Assembly: GCA_964423095.1 (NCBI GenBank)
Contig: CAYRDI010000008.1
Coordinates: 1 to 59,051, forward strand
Direction: 5' to 3'
DNA length: 59,051 nt
Source of the DNA: Micavibrio_A sp964423095
GTDB taxonomy: Bacteria > Pseudomonadota > Alphaproteobacteria > Micavibrionales > Micavibrionaceae
Position 1 is the stretch's first letter. Each line of letters starts with the position of its first letter. The notes under the pieces are model-generated. The model saw only the letters and a list, made by a program, of their open reading frames with translations. It searched no databases and was not told where the DNA came from. Position numbers and translations under genes: made by a program. Below are positions 24,421-36,200 of the stretch, one piece after another.

Positions 24421-26721
24421 TTAGGCATCCGTATCTTCGGCCGCCGTTCCGTATTGGCGGGCCTGTAATTTTTTGATGATTTCATCACGCGGGCCGTACG
24501 CAATGATCCGTCCGCGATCGATCAGGATCAATTTATCGACAAGGCTCAACATAGAGCCCTTGTGCGTGATCAGAATGGTGGTGCGGCCTTTCGTCACGAC
24601 TTCGAGCCGCTTTTTCAACCGGTTTTCCGACGCCGGATCCATCGCGGCGGTCGGTTCATCCAGAATGAGAACGGGAGGATCGTAAAGGAGCGCACGGGCA
24701 ATGGCGACCGATTGGCGTTGTCCGCCCGATAACGCCTCGCCGCGTTCTCCGACATTCGTATCAAGCCCCGCTTGTGAATCGCGCAGAAAATCCGTGACAC
24801 CGGCAAGTTCCGCCGCGCGCAGGACGGCGCGGTCCGGCGCGGTTTCATGGCCCATGGTTATATTGGTGCGCACCGATCCGTAAAAAAGTTGCGGGCTTTG
24901 TTGAACCGCGCCCACATTGCGGCGCAAATCTCCTGGATCGATCTGGCGTACATCGGTCCCGTCCAATTGCACCGACCCGCTTTCCGGTTGGTAGAGATTC
25001 AAAAGAAGTCTTTCCAGCGTGGTTTTGCCGGAACCCACCGCACCGATCACACCGATATGTTCCCCGGGTTCGATCACGAAATTCACGTTGTTCAGTGCTG
25101 GTACCGTTTGCCCCGGATAATGAAAGGTGACGTTCTGGAATTCCACGCGCCCCTGCACAGACGGGATGGAAATAAAGTGTTTGTCCGCCGGACGTTCCAC
25201 AGGGCGTTTCATTAATTCATCGAGTTGGCGCAAACCTTCGCGCGATTGATGAAGGCGTGTGAGCAAACCCGCCACCTGTGACAATGGTGCCATCGCGCGG
25301 CCCGTCAGGATCACGCAGGCAACCAACGCCCCCATGGACAGTTTTGCATTCGCAATCAAATAGACGCCGAGGATAACGACAACGACGTTGGCGAGTTGTT
25401 GAATAAACATCGCCATGTTGAGGGCAAGCGCACTGACCTGTTTTGATTTGGCCGAAGTGCGTGCCGCTTTTTCCGTCAGTTCTTCCCAGTTACGTTGCGT
25501 ATGGCCTTCGGCCGCCTGCACCTTGATGGTTTCAAGACCGGAAATGGTTTCGAACAGCAGCGCGTTTTTCAGCGCGCTTTCCATCATGGATTGTTTGGTC
25601 ACTTTTTCCAGCGGCTTTTGCATGACCATGCCGACGCCGACAACGATGGGCACGGCCACCATCGGGACAAATGCGATCGGTCCGCCCACGACAGCGATCA
25701 AAAGAATAAACAAAAAGACGAAGGGCAGATCGATCAACACGGTCATCGTGGCGGATGTAAAGAAATCCCGCAATGATTCGAATTCCCGCATGTGGGAAGC
25801 CATCACGCCCGCGCTGGCCGGACGCGATTCCATCGTCATGCCCATCATTTGCTGGAAGAGGCGCGCGGAGATTTTGATGTCGGCTTTTTTCCCGGCATGG
25901 TCAAGGAAATGCGCACGCAGGTTTTTCAAAAGGAAATCGAAAATATAAACGGTCATAACGCCAATGGACAAAACCCATAAGGTTTCATACGCGCTGTTCG
26001 GTATCACGCGGTCATAGACATTCATCACAAAGAGCGAAGAAACGATGGCAAAGATATTGATCATCACCGCGGCCATGACGACTTCGGCGTAAATATTTTT
26101 ATTTTCCCACAGAGCCGACCAGAACCACTCCCTGGCCGTATCGATGGTGGCCGGGCCGGCGCGTTCATCCGTGCGGGCCACAGGGCGGATATAAAAAGCG
26201 TAACCTGTATAAAGTTTTTTGAGTTCCGAAATTTTTAAGGTTTGTTTTTCATCTTCGGTTTCGGGAAACTGCACCACAAATTCGGTTTCGGGATGGATTT
26301 TGCGATTTTTATCACCGGACTTGACGGCGGACGGTTCCCGCACCGCCCATAAAATGCAGGCCTGTTTTCCTTCCAGAACCAAAACGCACGGAAGGTTGGG
26401 TGCGATCGCCAGCGCATCAATCGATTTTTCGGTCAGGCGGGCGTGAAGATCCGCGCGTTCCGCAGCACGGGTAAATAGAATCGGCGTAATCCCGGTGGAG
26501 GGGACCGGCAGGCCGGCGGTAAGCGATGCGCGCGATGTGCGGCGGCCATAATGCCCTGCAAGAATGCGCAGCGTATCGACGAGCGGATCCTGAATGGCCA
26601 TGCGATCCGCTTCCAGAGGCCAAGAATCCGGCGTTTGCGATGATTTTACATCGCCGGGCATATCTGGAGAATCGAAGGCGGGCGCAGCCTGTGCGCCCGT
26701 TTCAAAATCGTCTTTGTTCAC
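24421..26721 (-). CDS. type I secretion ABC exporter (LapB/LssB type)
   Basis: The start is GTG at 26721, seven bases after AAGG; a TTG two codons upstream is the alternative. It gives 766 residues. Residues about 40-180 form a C39-like domain without the catalytic Cys/His, which in this exporter class binds cargo instead of cutting it. Six membrane helices follow (about 210-470), with an ATPase: Walker A GAVGSGKTT near 559, LSGGQRQ near 661 and ILDEPTAAMD near 683. It powers one-step export of large RTX proteins from cytoplasm to outside. It belongs to the cassette TolC-ABC-HlyD, with 28 bases to the TolC gene upstream. Confidence 0.93.
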   Translation of the reverse strand: MNKDDFETGAQAAPAFDSPDMPGDVKSSQTPDSWPLEADRMAIQDPLVDTLRILAGHYGRRTSRASLTAGLPVPSTGITPILFTRAAERADLHARLTEKSIDALAIAPNLPCVLVLEGKQACILWAVREPSAVKSGDKNRKIHPETEFVVQFPETEDEKQTLKISELKKLYTGYAFYIRPVARTDERAGPATIDTAREWFWSALWENKNIYAEVVMAAVMINIFAIVSSLFVMNVYDRVIPNSAYETLWVLSIGVMTVYIFDFLLKNLRAHFLDHAGKKADIKISARLFQQMMGMTMESRPASAGVMASHMREFESLRDFFTSATMTVLIDLPFVFLFILLIAVVGGPIAFVPMVAVPIVVGVGMVMQKPLEKVTKQSMMESALKNALLFETISGLETIKVQAAEGHTQRNWEELTEKAARTSAKSKQVSALALNMAMFIQQLANVVVVILGVYLIANAKLSMGALVACVILTGRAMAPLSQVAGLLTRLHQSREGLRQLDELMKRPVERPADKHFISIPSVQGRVEFQNVTFHYPGQTVPALNNVNFVIEPGEHIGVIGAVGSGKTTLERLLLNLYQPESGSVQLDGTDVRQIDPGDLRRNVGAVQQSPQLFYGSVRTNITMGHETAPDRAVLRAAELAGVTDFLRDSQAGLDTNVGERGEALSGGQRQSVAIARALLYDPPVLILDEPTAAMDPASENRLKKRLEVVTKGRTTILITHKGSMLSLVDKLILIDRGRIIAYGPRDEIIKKLQARQYGTAAEDTDA

Positions 26722-26749
26722 AGTCAAACCTTACGCAAAGGTTACAAGA

Positions 26750-28123
26750 TTATTTTTCGGCAGGTTTGTTACCCGTGTCGATGGGTGCCGTTTCCTGCGG
26801 ATAGGTCACACCGAGCGTGGAGAACAATTCGCCTTTCAAAGCGAGGAGACGGAACACGGAGAAAATCTCCAGATATTCCGCATTGATGGTGTTGGAGCGG
26901 GATACAAACAATTCGTTCTGGGAATCCAGCACGTCAAGCAACGTACGGCGATCCAGATTGAATTGGTCTTTATAGGCTTTCACGACTTCGCCGTTGGCGG
27001 AAGACTGATCGCCGAACTCTTTCGCCCGTTCACCAGCAGCTACCATGCTGGCCCAGGTCTGGCGCACATCGTCCTCGACCTCACGCGCAGAAATTGCGCG
27101 CTCTTCCTTGCTTTGTTCGTGGCGGTGTTTGAATTCACGCACACGGGCCACATCGCCGCCGCCGCGGTAAAGGTTCCAGTTCATGACAACCAGCGCGGAC
27201 GCCGAACGGTCGTTCCCGCGCACGCCGCCAAGGTCATTCCCCTGACGCGCGCCAAGTTGCAAATCCACCTGCGGGTATAACGTGGAGCCGGAGCCTTTAT
27301 ATTCGTTATACGCGACTTCGACATCCGATTGGCGGACAGCAAGTGTCGGGCTTTGTGCCAGCGTCTGTTTGACTTCGGTTTCAACATCCGCCGCCAGAGC
27401 ATTGACCGGAACGGCCGGCATGATCAGATCCTTGGGCATATCGCCGACACGGCGCTGGAAAGTTGATTCCGCGTTGCGGAGGGCCTGACGTGTGCTGGCT
27501 TCCTGTGCATTCGCGGAGGCCAGACGCGCCTTGATTTGTTCAAGGTCGGCAGCGGTGGAACGACCGGCATTCACACCTTCTTCGATCATGCCCATGATGG
27601 CCTGGTGTTCGCGGACGTTGTCACGCGTAATGGCAAGCAATTCACGCTGGCGCATGACTTCAAGGAAGGATTCGACAATGTCGAGGCCCGTCAGTTCGGA
27701 CGTTTCACGGACACGGTTGGCCGAAGATTGAACGCGGTTTTTCTGGCGTTTGTTTTCGTATTTGGTTTGCCAGCCATCGAACAGCATCTGCGTCAATGTC
27801 AGTTGCGTGTCATAACGGGAAAATGTGTGGTCATCATCACCGGTGGCGCGGGTGGTGACGCTATCCGTACGCTCAAAACCGCCATCGGCCCGCAGATCGA
27901 CAGACGGCAGGTAAAGCGCGTGCGCCTGATTCAATTCTTCGTCCGTGGCGCGGCGTGAAGCGGCAACGCGGCCATATTCCGGATTGGTCATGACACCGAC
28001 GGAAACCGCCTGCCCCAAAGACATCTCTGTGGGCTTCGTCTGGGCCACCCCGTTTACCGGCGCCAGTGTGCCGAGAACGCAGGCCAATGTCAGAGCGGAA
28101 AATTTCAGTGCGGTTTTTGTCAT
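26750..28123 (-). CDS. TolC-family outer membrane channel for type I secretion
   Basis: From ATG at 28123, with AAGGG upstream, the product has 457 residues. It has a Sec signal (TALKFSALTLACVLGTLAPVNG, cleaved near VAQ), followed by TEMSLGQAVSVGVMTNPEY and the pseudo-repeat of TolC: two long helical hairpins with PSVDLRADGG and YPQVDLQLGARQG beta strands. The frame runs further upstream, but without a signal-peptide-like start. It forms the outer-membrane exit duct and completes the exporter with the two genes downstream. It is the first of three closely spaced genes, with 171 bases and a terminator before it. Confidence 0.92.
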   Translation of the reverse strand: MTKTALKFSALTLACVLGTLAPVNGVAQTKPTEMSLGQAVSVGVMTNPEYGRVAASRRATDEELNQAHALYLPSVDLRADGGFERTDSVTTRATGDDDHTFSRYDTQLTLTQMLFDGWQTKYENKRQKNRVQSSANRVRETSELTGLDIVESFLEVMRQRELLAITRDNVREHQAIMGMIEEGVNAGRSTAADLEQIKARLASANAQEASTRQALRNAESTFQRRVGDMPKDLIMPAVPVNALAADVETEVKQTLAQSPTLAVRQSDVEVAYNEYKGSGSTLYPQVDLQLGARQGNDLGGVRGNDRSASALVVMNWNLYRGGGDVARVREFKHRHEQSKEERAISAREVEDDVRQTWASMVAAGERAKEFGDQSSANGEVVKAYKDQFNLDRRTLLDVLDSQNELFVSRSNTINAEYLEIFSVFRLLALKGELFSTLGVTYPQETAPIDTGNKPAEK

Positions 28124-28261
28124 AGTAAGACCCTTTTGATATGCCATGTAAATCAATGACTTTGCCCGTTATTTATGACGGTTTTTAACGACAGGCGCAA
28201 GCCGCTTCTCGATACGTTTATGTTTTTGCGTTTTACCCTTCAATCATATGAAAAGTCAAAC

Positions 28262-28288
28262 AAAAAAGGCCCCTTGAAGGGGCCTCTT
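28262..28288 (-). terminator. Rho-independent terminator after the LysM gene
   Basis: On the minus strand AGGCCCC-TTCA-GGGGCCT is followed by TTTTTTG. It separates the LysM protein gene from the TolC-ABC-HlyD genes, so the latter need their own promoter or read-through. Confidence 0.85.
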
Positions 28289-28294
28289 TCATAA

Positions 28295-30025
28295 TCATGC
28301 AAAGGACGGTGCCGGGGCGCTTGTTGGCAGGCCGGCATGCTTCTCGCCTTTTTCTTCGCCTTTATGTCCCCCATCGCTGGGTTCATGCGAATGCCCACCA
28401 TCACCATCGTGAGAAGGTTCATGCGGGGTTTCTCCACCACCGTCATGTGGCGGTTCATGCGGTTCCCCGCCGCCATCGTGAGGAGGCTCCCCGCCACCGT
28501 CATGCGGCGGTTCATGAGGTTCTCCGCCGCCATCGTGAGGAGGTTCATGCGGGGGTTCCCCACCACCATCATGTGGCGGTTCATGAGGAGGGCCATCCGT
28601 GTCATCGCAAGGAGGTTCCCCACCCCCACAGTCTTCGGGGCCACCCTTGCAGCCACCGTCGCCAGGATCCACCGGTGGTTTCGGTGGTTCCGGCGGCCGT
28701 GTTACAACATGGTCGCCGCCATCCTTACACATATTGGAAGACGCGCTACCGCCCTGTACGCGTTTCTTGTACGCGTTACCGTTTTCGTCATACAGCGTAA
28801 TCCAATAGCTCTCGCTGGGGCAGCCGCATTCTGCCCATTTTTGGGACAGCGGTTTGAAAACGTACTTACCCGAGGCCGTTTTTTCCACCATACATTGTTC
28901 CGGTTTAATCGGGCCCCAAGGCTTGAAGCCGGAGACGGGCGCCCCAGCCGCAACAGGTGCCGTTTTCGGCGTAGCCCCAGAATGACCGGCAGCCGCGGCG
29001 TGATGTACCGGTTTGGGAAGCGGCCCCGTTCCGGTACAAAAATCCTTATACAGTTTGCCATTCTTATCGAGCGATTCAACACCCGTGACATCGAGCTTTT
29101 GCCCGACCGAAAGGTCATTCGGATTTTTAATCCCGTTCTTTTCAACGATGCCATCAAAGGATTTATCTTCGCTACGGGCAATCTGGCACAGCCCATCGCC
29201 CGGTTTTACGATATAGAATTTTTGGTCAGGGCGCGGTTTCGGTTTTACAACGTCGGTCGCCGGTTTTTCTTCTTCCGTCACCGTACAGGGTTTTTCCACC
29301 TGTACCACGCACATACCCGGCGTTTCGGACGGTTTTTCTTCGGACAGGATTTTCAACGCCGCGCCGGCATCCGTGGTCGTATCGTTTCCGGCAAGCACCA
29401 CAAAATCATTCGCATCGAAGGATGGCATCCGGCCATTCACCGTACCGGACACGGAATCACCGAAGGATAGAACCGTATAAGCAGCCGGCTGTGGTTTTTG
29501 TTTTGCGTCAGCCGCCGCAGCATCCAGAGTCGCCAGCAAACGATCCTGCATAATGGTATCGGAGGGAACCATCGCCGCCTTCAGAACGGCCGCAGAAAAA
29601 CCTTCGGGGAGGTCCGCACCCTTAACAGCCGCCACCGTTTGCACATTTTCGATTTTTGCAATATCTGCTGTTGCCTTTTGAGCGTATGTGGCGCGGGCTG
29701 CATTACCCTGCGCCAGTTTTGCGACCATCATCGCGTTTGCAACATCTTCGGGCAGGTTATAGGTACGGTCTTGACGAATGACGTCGCTGTTTTTGATCGT
29801 TTTTGTGTTGGCATCAACCAAGGATTCCACGGTCGTCTTGATACCATAATCCTCGTCAATCTGGGCAACGATACGTTCCAGCGCATCGCCTTTTTCCGGC
29901 GTGAAGGTTCCGCCCATCAGATCGAAATCTGCGGCATGGCCAGCGACCGGTGCCAGAGCACCGCCGATAACAACGGCAAGCGGTTTAAGAAAACGGGATA
30001 CGGATTGGGGCAACTTCACTTTCAT
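28295..30025 (-). CDS. secreted LysM protein with His/Pro/Gly repeat tail
   Basis: The product has 576 residues. A Sec signal peptide (RFLKPLAVVIGGALAPVAGHA) is followed by an unknown helical domain (about 35-255), then LysM at about 269-313 (FYIVKPGDGLCQIA, NGIKNPNDLSVGQKLDV). Next come a Cys-rich segment (ECGCPSESYW and others; about a dozen Cys in all) and a low-complexity tail (about 471-545) of HEPPHDGGGE units. LysM domains bind peptidoglycan, so the protein is likely periplasmic or wall-bound. The His-rich tail could bind metal ions. It sits between the giant RTX protein and its exporter and is read in the same direction, so a role in presenting or anchoring that protein is an inference. 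I recognise no characterised homologue. Confidence 0.75.
   Translation of the reverse strand: MKVKLPQSVSRFLKPLAVVIGGALAPVAGHAADFDLMGGTFTPEKGDALERIVAQIDEDYGIKTTVESLVDANTKTIKNSDVIRQDRTYNLPEDVANAMMVAKLAQGNAARATYAQKATADIAKIENVQTVAAVKGADLPEGFSAAVLKAAMVPSDTIMQDRLLATLDAAAADAKQKPQPAAYTVLSFGDSVSGTVNGRMPSFDANDFVVLAGNDTTTDAGAALKILSEEKPSETPGMCVVQVEKPCTVTEEEKPATDVVKPKPRPDQKFYIVKPGDGLCQIARSEDKSFDGIVEKNGIKNPNDLSVGQKLDVTGVESLDKNGKLYKDFCTGTGPLPKPVHHAAAAGHSGATPKTAPVAAGAPVSGFKPWGPIKPEQCMVEKTASGKYVFKPLSQKWAECGCPSESYWITLYDENGNAYKKRVQGGSASSNMCKDGGDHVVTRPPEPPKPPVDPGDGGCKGGPEDCGGGEPPCDDTDGPPHEPPHDGGGEPPHEPPHDGGGEPHEPPHDGGGEPPHDGGGEPHEPPHDGGGETPHEPSHDGDGGHSHEPSDGGHKGEEKGEKHAGLPTSAPAPSFA
28385..28615 (-). repeat. in-frame tandem repeat coding HEPPHDGGGE units
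   Basis: Units of about 24-36 bases (CCGCCACATGACGGTGGTGG-like on the minus strand) recur five to six times with small insertions of PP pairs. All stay in frame. Such arrays change length by slippage, so the tail length probably varies between strains. Confidence 0.8.
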
Positions 30026-30182
30026 GGACGAGATCCTTTTTACGTCTTTTACAAGATCCGGAATTTGTGCCGGAATTTATGAATATGGAAACGCTGGCAC
30101 TATAGCTATTTTGCCGATTCTTGCAAGGTTTTTATTGTAAAATTCCGACCACCGCTTTGCAAAAAACAAAGTTAACCAATAA

Positions 30183-30208
30183 AAAACGGGGCCAGAAAGG
30201 CCCCGTTT
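30183..30208 (-). terminator. Rho-independent terminator after the giant RTX gene
   Basis: AACGGGGCC-TTTCT-GGCCCCGTT followed by TTTTATT on the minus strand, 21 bases after the RTX stop. Confidence 0.88.
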
Positions 30209-30228
30209 GAATTCATTCGTTTTTTCGA

Positions 30229-33200
30229 TCAGGTAATCAGGTTTCCGTGGTTGAACAGTTCAGACACGGAAACACTTACACCTTCCAGTTTGAACAGCGC
30301 GGTCGCCGCACCAACGCCGCCCGACCCGTCCTGATTGACCAGGATTGTCGTGCCAGACGCATCGGTCTGGGCGAAAACGAAGTTGTTGATGGCATCGGTC
30401 ACAGGATCGAATTGCGTCAGCACGTTGGACAGCTCCAGCTTGTCGCCCTGCGATTCGTTAAAGTCCTTGATCGTATCAACGCCTTCGTTGATGGCCATGA
30501 ACCAGAACGTATCCGCCCCGTTGCCACCCGTCAGGATGTCATTACCTTTTTCACCGATAATGTGGTCGTTGCCAGCACCACCCAGTATGGTGTCATTTCC
30601 ATCACCGCCATACAGGGTATCATTGTCGATACCGCCATTGATGTAATCTTTTCCGGCACCGCCATAGATATAATCATCCCCGGCTTCACCATAAAGTTTG
30701 TCATCACCGGCATAGGTTGCGCTAACCCCGGCATCGCCGTAAAGGCTATCTTTGCCATCGCCGCCATACAGCGTATCGTTGCCTTCGCGGCCGCTCAGGA
30801 TATCGTCGCCCGCATCGCCGTAAAGTGCGTCATTGCCATCGCCGCCATTGATGTCGTCATGGCCATCGTTACCGTGAATGGTGTCGTTGCCTTTTTCACC
30901 CCACAGCCAGTCATCATCGCCAAGACCGTTGATGGCATCATCGCCGGACGTACCGTGCATGACATCTTCGCCGGACGTGCCATCCAGATTGTCGGCAATC
31001 AGACCGATGTTGAGTTTCGATGTCGCAACATCGCCATCCGTATCCGCAACCTTGACCGTGAATGTTTCGATTTGGTTCGTCGTAAACGCATGGTTGATTG
31101 TATAGGTGTAGTGACCGTCTGCAGCCATCACCAATGTGCCCCAGCTGGTTGCGATCGAAACCGTACCCGTTGTCGGAACTGTCTTGGTCACACCACCGAA
31201 CGTCACGCTGACAACATGTCCCGGACCGTCATTCCCGAACTGGTCGTTCGACAACACGTTTGATGTGAGCGTTTTATCGCACAGGAACAAGGTGCAGTTA
31301 TCATCCTTCGCCACCGGCGTATCGTCTTCCGGCGGGCACGGCGGCTCTGTCGCTTGGATGTCAATCGACAAAACAGCCGTATCGGAATCACCATCCGCAT
31401 CCGTCAACGTATAGACAAATGAATCCCCGTTCGGGCCCGATGCGCTTGGATCATACCGGTATTCACCGAACTTGTTGATTTCCAGCCTGCCATCCGCCGT
31501 CGTAATCACCAGATTGCTGCCATCCGTCGGAACATTGAAGACCAAATCTTCGAATTGAACCTTCGTGACATAAGCCGGTGTATCTTGGCCGGATGTGTCG
31601 TTTTCAACGACATTGCCGGTAATGCTGCTGTTGTCCGCAACTGTGCGGTGATCGTCATTCGCAATCGGCGCATCATCCTTCACATCGATCCGGATTGTCG
31701 AGGTTGCATGGTCGCCATCCGCGTCCGTTGCCACAATGCCAAAGTCCAGATGGATAATGTCGTTCGGGTTGCTGCCGTCCGCATGATCCAGCTGTTCGAA
31801 CAGCTTGAACGTATATGCACCGTCCGCCGCGATCGACAGCGTGAACACCGTCACAGTACCCGCCTTGCCCGTATAGACGCCGTTGTTGTATGTCACAACC
31901 ACGGACGTTCCACCGGAGGTGAGTGCATTGTTCAGGCGTGAGCCGGAAGAGGCAAACACATTGTTCCCCGCCATCGTGCCGGGACCATCATTGAAGTAGT
32001 TCGCAGAGACCGTCCCGTTTTGCGTGATCGTGCCACCTGCAAGATTCGTTTCATCCACGACCTTCGTCGCAGGTTCCACAATCACTGGCGTCGTGTCCGT
32101 TCCTTCGACATTGAAGGAAAGCGTCGCTTGTGCCTTGTCACCATCCGCATCCGATAGGGTGTATACGAACTGGTTATTGGCTCCTTCGTTCGAGCGCGGA
32201 TCATACGTGTAATCACCGAACTTGTTGATCGTTAGAATACCATCATTTGTCGTGATGACGAGGTTGGTGCCGTCCGTCGGAACATTGAAGACCACATCTT
32301 CGAACTGAACCTTTGTAACGTAGGCCGGCGTGTCCTGCCCCGGAACGTCGTTGGCAATCACGTTGCCCGTAATATTGCCTTCGCCCGTACCCGTGCGGTG
32401 ATCGTCATTGGCCACCGGTGCATCGTCTTTTACGTGCACAGTCAGCGTCGTTGACGAAACATCACCATCACAATCCGTCGCATTCACACCGAAGTGCAGA
32501 TCAATCACATCGTTCGGATTTGTGCCGTCCGCATGATCCAGCTGTTCGAACAGTTTGAAGGTATAAGAACCATCCGCTTTGATTTCGAGCGAGAAGACGG
32601 TTGTTGTACCGGCCTTGCCGTAATAGGTGTTGCCCGATTGCATGATAACAACCGGAACTCCGCCGGAGGTGAGCGCACCGTTCAGTTTCGATCCGGAGCT
32701 GGTAAACGCACCGTTCGCACCGACCGTCCCCGGACCATCGACGCCAAAGTCAACGGTGAAGGTGCCGGTCTGCGTGATCGTACCGCCAGCGAGGTTGGTT
32801 TCGTCCACGGTTTTGTCCGCAGGTTCTGCAAAAATCGGGGAAACATCCGTAAGATCCTGCCCGTTCAACGTCAGCGTTGCCGTGCTGGAATCGCCATCGC
32901 CATCGGTCAATGTATAGGTGAAGACATCCTGGATATCATCGGAACCGCAACCACAATCATGGTTGGTGATCGAAATATCGAACACCATGTCGTTATAGTC
33001 TTTATCACCCAGTTGCGGCAGGTCTTCAAAACCAATGCGCAAAGTTGTGTTATCGCCTTCCGGAATGCCGGAGACGACGCGCACCGTACCATCCGCATTC
33101 AGGTTGGTCAGGTCGCCGCGATCAGAGGTGAAATAGACCGGCCCTTGCAGAACCGTGGAATGACCTTCTCCATCTGTATAAACCAGAGAGAGGGCGGATT

Positions 33201-36200
33201 TATCATCATTGATTGTGGCGGTGCGCTGTTCGGCCGTGCCGTATTTGTAAACGAAGTCCAGCGTTCCTTTGCTGAAATCAATACCTTCATAGCCGTTGTT
33301 CAATGTAGAACCGTTGGCGATCAGGAAAAATCCCGTAGAAGCCGCATCAGTTGCCGCCGTGTAAGAGAACGTATCACCCTGATTAGCCGTGTTACCGTCC
33401 TTAATCAAAACCGTTTCGGCAACGATTTTACCATCCGCCGTGACCGTAAATACGCCCAGTGTGTTGGTATAATCGGCCCCTTCGGAATTGAACTTGACCG
33501 TGACAACATCACCGGCATGAACATCCAGATTGCCCGGCGCAATGCCCAGCGATTGTTGTTCGACATTATCCAGCGCATCGCCTTCGTCAAAGTCAGGCAG
33601 AGCCGGACCGGAAACAAAGGTTTTTTCAACCGTTGTGCCGCCCGTACCGCCGCCATTATTATCGAACGCCGTGTAGGTATAGGTTCCATCAGCCGCGATG
33701 GTCAGCGTTCCGTGATCGCCATCGATCGAAACCGTCCCGGTTGTGGGAACATCAACCGTATGGGACCCGAAAGAAATTTTGGTGACCGTGTTGTTGGCAT
33801 CCGTGCTCAAATGATCCTGCGCACCCGCGCCGCCATTCAGGCCCGTGATGACGTTGCCGTTCGCGATACCCGTTGTGGTATCAAACGTGTTCACATCGTC
33901 ATGTGCGACCGGCGCATCGTCTTTGACATTTATGCGAATTGAACCGTTGACCGAATCCCCTTCGGAATCGGAAGCGACAACGCCAAAATCCAGCGTGATC
34001 ACATCGTTCGGATCATTCGGATTGGCATGGTCCAGATTATCGAACAGCGTAAAGTTATAATCACCCGTAGCAGGGTCGAGCGTCAGTGTGAAGATCGTTT
34101 CCGATCCGGCCTTACCGACATATACGCCGTTTTCGAGCGTCACGACAACCGGCACGCCTTCGTGGGTCAGCTGACCGTTTAACTTCGAACCGCTCGAAGT
34201 AAAAGAACCCGGTTGGAAGGCATAGGAGCCAGGCTGATCAGCCCCGAAATTTGCATGAAGCGTTCCACCGGCCGACGTATTCGGGCCGAGATTGGTTTCA
34301 TCGACCGTTTTGATACCGTTGTCCGGCGTCGGGCCGCCCGGTTGGAAGACCGGTGCATCATCCTTAATATTGATGACGATATTGGCCGTTGCGGAATCGC
34401 CGTCATAATCGACAACCTTCGTGCCGAACGTCAATGTAATGATGTCATTCGGATCATTGTTGTCGGCGTGATCCAGGTTTTTATATTGCGTATAGGTGTA
34501 GTGTCCGTTCGAAGGATCGATGTCGAGTTTGAAAACGACTTCGCCGTTCGCCATACCGACATAACCCGTCGGCGTTGCCGTCACGACAACCGGAATACCG
34601 TTTGTCGTCAACGCGCCGTTTTTCATGGAACCGCTGGCATCAAACGCATTGGTGGTTTCCACATGACCGGGGCCATCTTCACCGTAATTGATGGTGATCG
34701 AACCCGTTTCGACGATCGGGCCAAGATTGGTTTCATCCACCGTTTCAACAGCACCGGAAGCCGTGGGCGCATCATCGGCCACGACGATCTGGATATTGGT
34801 GGTGACGGGGTCGCCATCCGCATCCGTTGCAATCACGCCGAAATCCAGCGTGATCTGGTCGTTCGGGTCGCTGCCGTTGGCATGATCCAGAGTTTCATAT
34901 TGCGTATAGGTGTAATCACCCGTTTGCGGATCGATGGTCAGTTCAAAGACCTTTACGCCGTTTGCGTAACCAACATAACCGTTGCCGGAAACGGAAACAT
35001 CGACTGGAACGCCGTGCGACGTCAACGCGCCGTTCAGTAGGGAACCGCCAGCGTTGAAGCTGTTGTTCGGACCGACGGAACCGGGGCCATCCGCACCGAA
35101 ATCGATATTCAGATGGCCGGACGTTTGTAACGGGCCGCCGGACAGGTTTGTTTCATCCAGAAGTTTGGCATCGGGACGGGCAATGATCGGGTTTGAATCA
35201 ACCGGCGGCTGGCTCGTTGGCTGGGTTGCCAGAAACACACTGGGATTCAACCGCGGTGCCTGATAGTTCAGGGCCGTCGGGTTGATCGGACCAATATCGG
35301 AGCTGGTTGCAAAGGGCGTGGCCGCAAAAGAGCTGCCGAATCCGTAACCGGAATTTGCACGGCCACCCGCCGCGCCGCCACCGGCTGCCGTTTCGATAGA
35401 AGCCAGTTGTTTTGCAACGTCGGCATCGCCGGCTGCCGTTTCGATGTTGTTCGCTTTTTCGGCGTCGCTCTGGCCCTTTTCTTTATGATGGTCCGCCTTG
35501 TACGCCAGCTTCGTCTGGTCGCCCGGACCAACATCGTTCAGACCCGCCATATCGGCATTGTCAATTTTGGATTTCGGTTTGGTTTCTTCGGTCTTTTCTT
35601 CGGCAACGACAACGGTTTCCGTTGTTTCCGTTTGCGCCAGTTTCTGGATATTCGTGATCAGTTGATCGCCCGTCACAACGCAGGTCTTGCTGTTAAGATT
35701 AAGTTCAGGCGGCAGTTTGTCCGCCATCGCGGTTTCGTAATTGTTGATGACAATTTTTCCGCCGTTGGCAAAGCCGATCACCATTTTACCGTCTTTAACG
35801 TCGGCCCCGGTCGTTTGCGACAGATCGAAATCCAGCAAATATTTTTTGCCGGATTCCAGCGTGATGTCATTTTGCGCGTTTTCGGCGGGAACGCCGATTT
35901 TGATGATGTCGGAAGAAAGTTGCGCATTGTCCGGCTGCCCGCCCAGAGCCGTAAAAAGCGTTTTCGGATCAACCTGGGTTCCATCCGCAAGAGAGAGCGT
36001 ATTGCCGTTTTGAATAAAGGATTCAAAGTTGGTAATGGTCACATTACCACCTTCGACAAAGCTGATCACCAGACCGCCGTTGCCATCCAGACGAAGGCCG
36101 TCAATGTCTTCGGGCGTAAAGGAGAGCTTTGCCGATTCGCTTTCCGGCAAATTGTAATTAACCGAGGAATTGGCGCTGGGAACGGCGAGGATCAGATTAT

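Noticed and set aside
28385..28615. Regular repeats that might be a CRISPR array
   Set aside because: Units are in frame, uneven in length, without unique spacers, and encode a protein tail.
28337..29470. 377-codon plus-strand frame opposite the LysM gene
   Set aside because: Arg/Phe-rich mirror of the HEPPHDGGGE repeat; no start site or motif.
32494..33942. Long plus-strand frames opposite the giant RTX gene (also 30247-31263 and 34213-35040)
   Set aside because: They mirror the repeated codons of the RTX gene and are Arg/Ile-rich without any domain; similar frames occur against the second RTX gene.
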